In this document: piece by piece, positions 17,048 through 17,191 of the stretch | How positions within the stretch are numbered: the first letter of the stretch is position 1 | Layout: each line of letters begins with the position of its first letter | Assembly: GCA_017577565.1 (NCBI GenBank) | Contig: PKRH01000078.1 | Location: 1 to 17,191, forward strand | DNA from: Thermoanaerobacterales bacterium | GTDB lineage: Bacteria; Actinomycetota; Acidimicrobiia; Acidimicrobiales; JACDCH01 | Direction of reading: 5' to 3' | DNA: 17,191 nucleotides | The notes under the pieces: model-generated | Told to the model about the DNA's origin: nothing | Seen by the model: only the letters and a program-made list of their open reading frames with translations | Database searches by the model: none | Program-made: the position numbers and the translations under genes

Positions 17048-17191
17048 GCGGCTCGTGCTCGTCGCCGGCCCCCGCCCCGAGGTCGGCAAAACCTGGGTGG
17101 CGTGCCGGCTCGCCCGGGGCCCCCCGCGCCCGGGCCTGATCGTGGCCGCGCGCAACCCCGCCCACTCCTCCGACCCCCCCACCGACCCCAC
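17031..17191 (+). CDS. bioD: Dethiobiotin synthetase-like protein, N-terminal part (partial)
   Basis: The frame is open from GTG 17031 to the window edge (53 codons) and overlaps bioF by 17 bases. RLVLVAGPRPEVGKTWVACRLA aligns with the BioD P-loop strand and helix (typical GTDTEVGKT). VAARNPAHSSDPPTDP aligns with the following strand and the DxxxTDA region. Dethiobiotin synthetase closes the ureido ring of 7,8-diaminononanoate using CO2 and ATP. Two oddities: the P-loop begins GPRP instead of GTDT, and Asn stands where BioD has its catalytic Lys (KP in E. coli YKPVASG). GGGAGGG lies only 2 bases before the GTG, so another start (GTG 17055) is possible but would leave almost nothing before the P-loop. 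Confidence 0.7.
   Translation, partial: MANRPERLVLVAGPRPEVGKTWVACRLARGPPRPGLIVAARNPAHSSDPPTDP

Noticed and set aside
15593..17191. Long minus-strand open frame opposite bioF.
   Set aside because: It is Gly/Arg/Pro-rich with no family motif, lies opposite a fully conserved bioF, and its end is only the tmRNA tag frame. It is a GC-rich shadow.

Overview
This is a very GC-rich window (my impression is above 70 % GC, with a strong G/C third-codon bias) from a Gram-positive, actinobacterial-type chromosome. Three things point to Actinomycetota. The block comF - secA - prfB - ftsE - ftsX is intact, prfB has no programmed frameshift, and many genes begin with GTG placed 6-9 bases after a TAnnnT -10 box (leaderless style). 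A deep-branching class such as Acidimicrobiia would fit, but that is inference. Most of the window is housekeeping backbone. I found no CRISPR array, transposase, integrase, toxin-antitoxin pair or recognisable defence island.

Layout. 1-2167 (minus): two overlapping half-transporters of a heterodimeric ABC exporter, the second cut by the window edge. 2168-3824 (plus): ahcY (S-adenosylhomocysteine hydrolase) behind a ~110-nt leader that can fold extensively. 3818-4519 (minus): a YczE-type membrane protein convergent with ahcY. 4520-4590: divergent promoters around an 18-bp perfect palindrome. 4591-5571 (plus): a ComF-type phosphoribosyltransferase and a small FlgM-like protein preceded by a sigma-28-like promoter. 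5626-11257 (plus): secA, prfB, ftsE, ftsX. 11330-12607 (minus): a cytochrome P450, divergent from an EamA-type transporter (12661-13656, plus). 13728-13907 (plus): a tiny membrane protein. 13977-15215 (minus): a metal-dependent amidohydrolase. 15324-15713 (minus): ssrA (tmRNA). 15783-17191 (plus): a 19-codon leader ORF, bioF, and the start of a bioD-like gene.

How the genes work together. secA (export motor), prfB (release factor 2) and ftsEX (divisome ABC complex) are a conserved chromosomal neighbourhood, also seen in Bacillus subtilis as comFC-flgM-...-hpf-secA-prfB-...-ftsE-ftsX. This supports reading the small ORF after comF as FlgM. AhcY removes the S-adenosylhomocysteine left by methyltransferases. 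BioF and BioD are consecutive steps of biotin synthesis. tmRNA rescues stalled ribosomes; its partner smpB, often found just after ftsX, is not in the window. The P450, EamA transporter, small protein and amidohydrolase form a 4-kb accessory-looking stretch between ftsX and ssrA with no obvious shared pathway.

Best candidates for something undescribed: (1) three tandem, mutually covarying hairpins with an identical loop inside the tmRNA; (2) the structured leader of ahcY, which matches no riboswitch consensus I can recall; (3) the sigma-28-like promoter plus FlgM-like ORF; (4) a leaderless 19-codon ORF coupled to bioF by an ATGA overlap; (5) a BioD-like protein with a changed P-loop start and Asn where BioD has its catalytic Lys. 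All were read by eye and none was tested by search or folding software.
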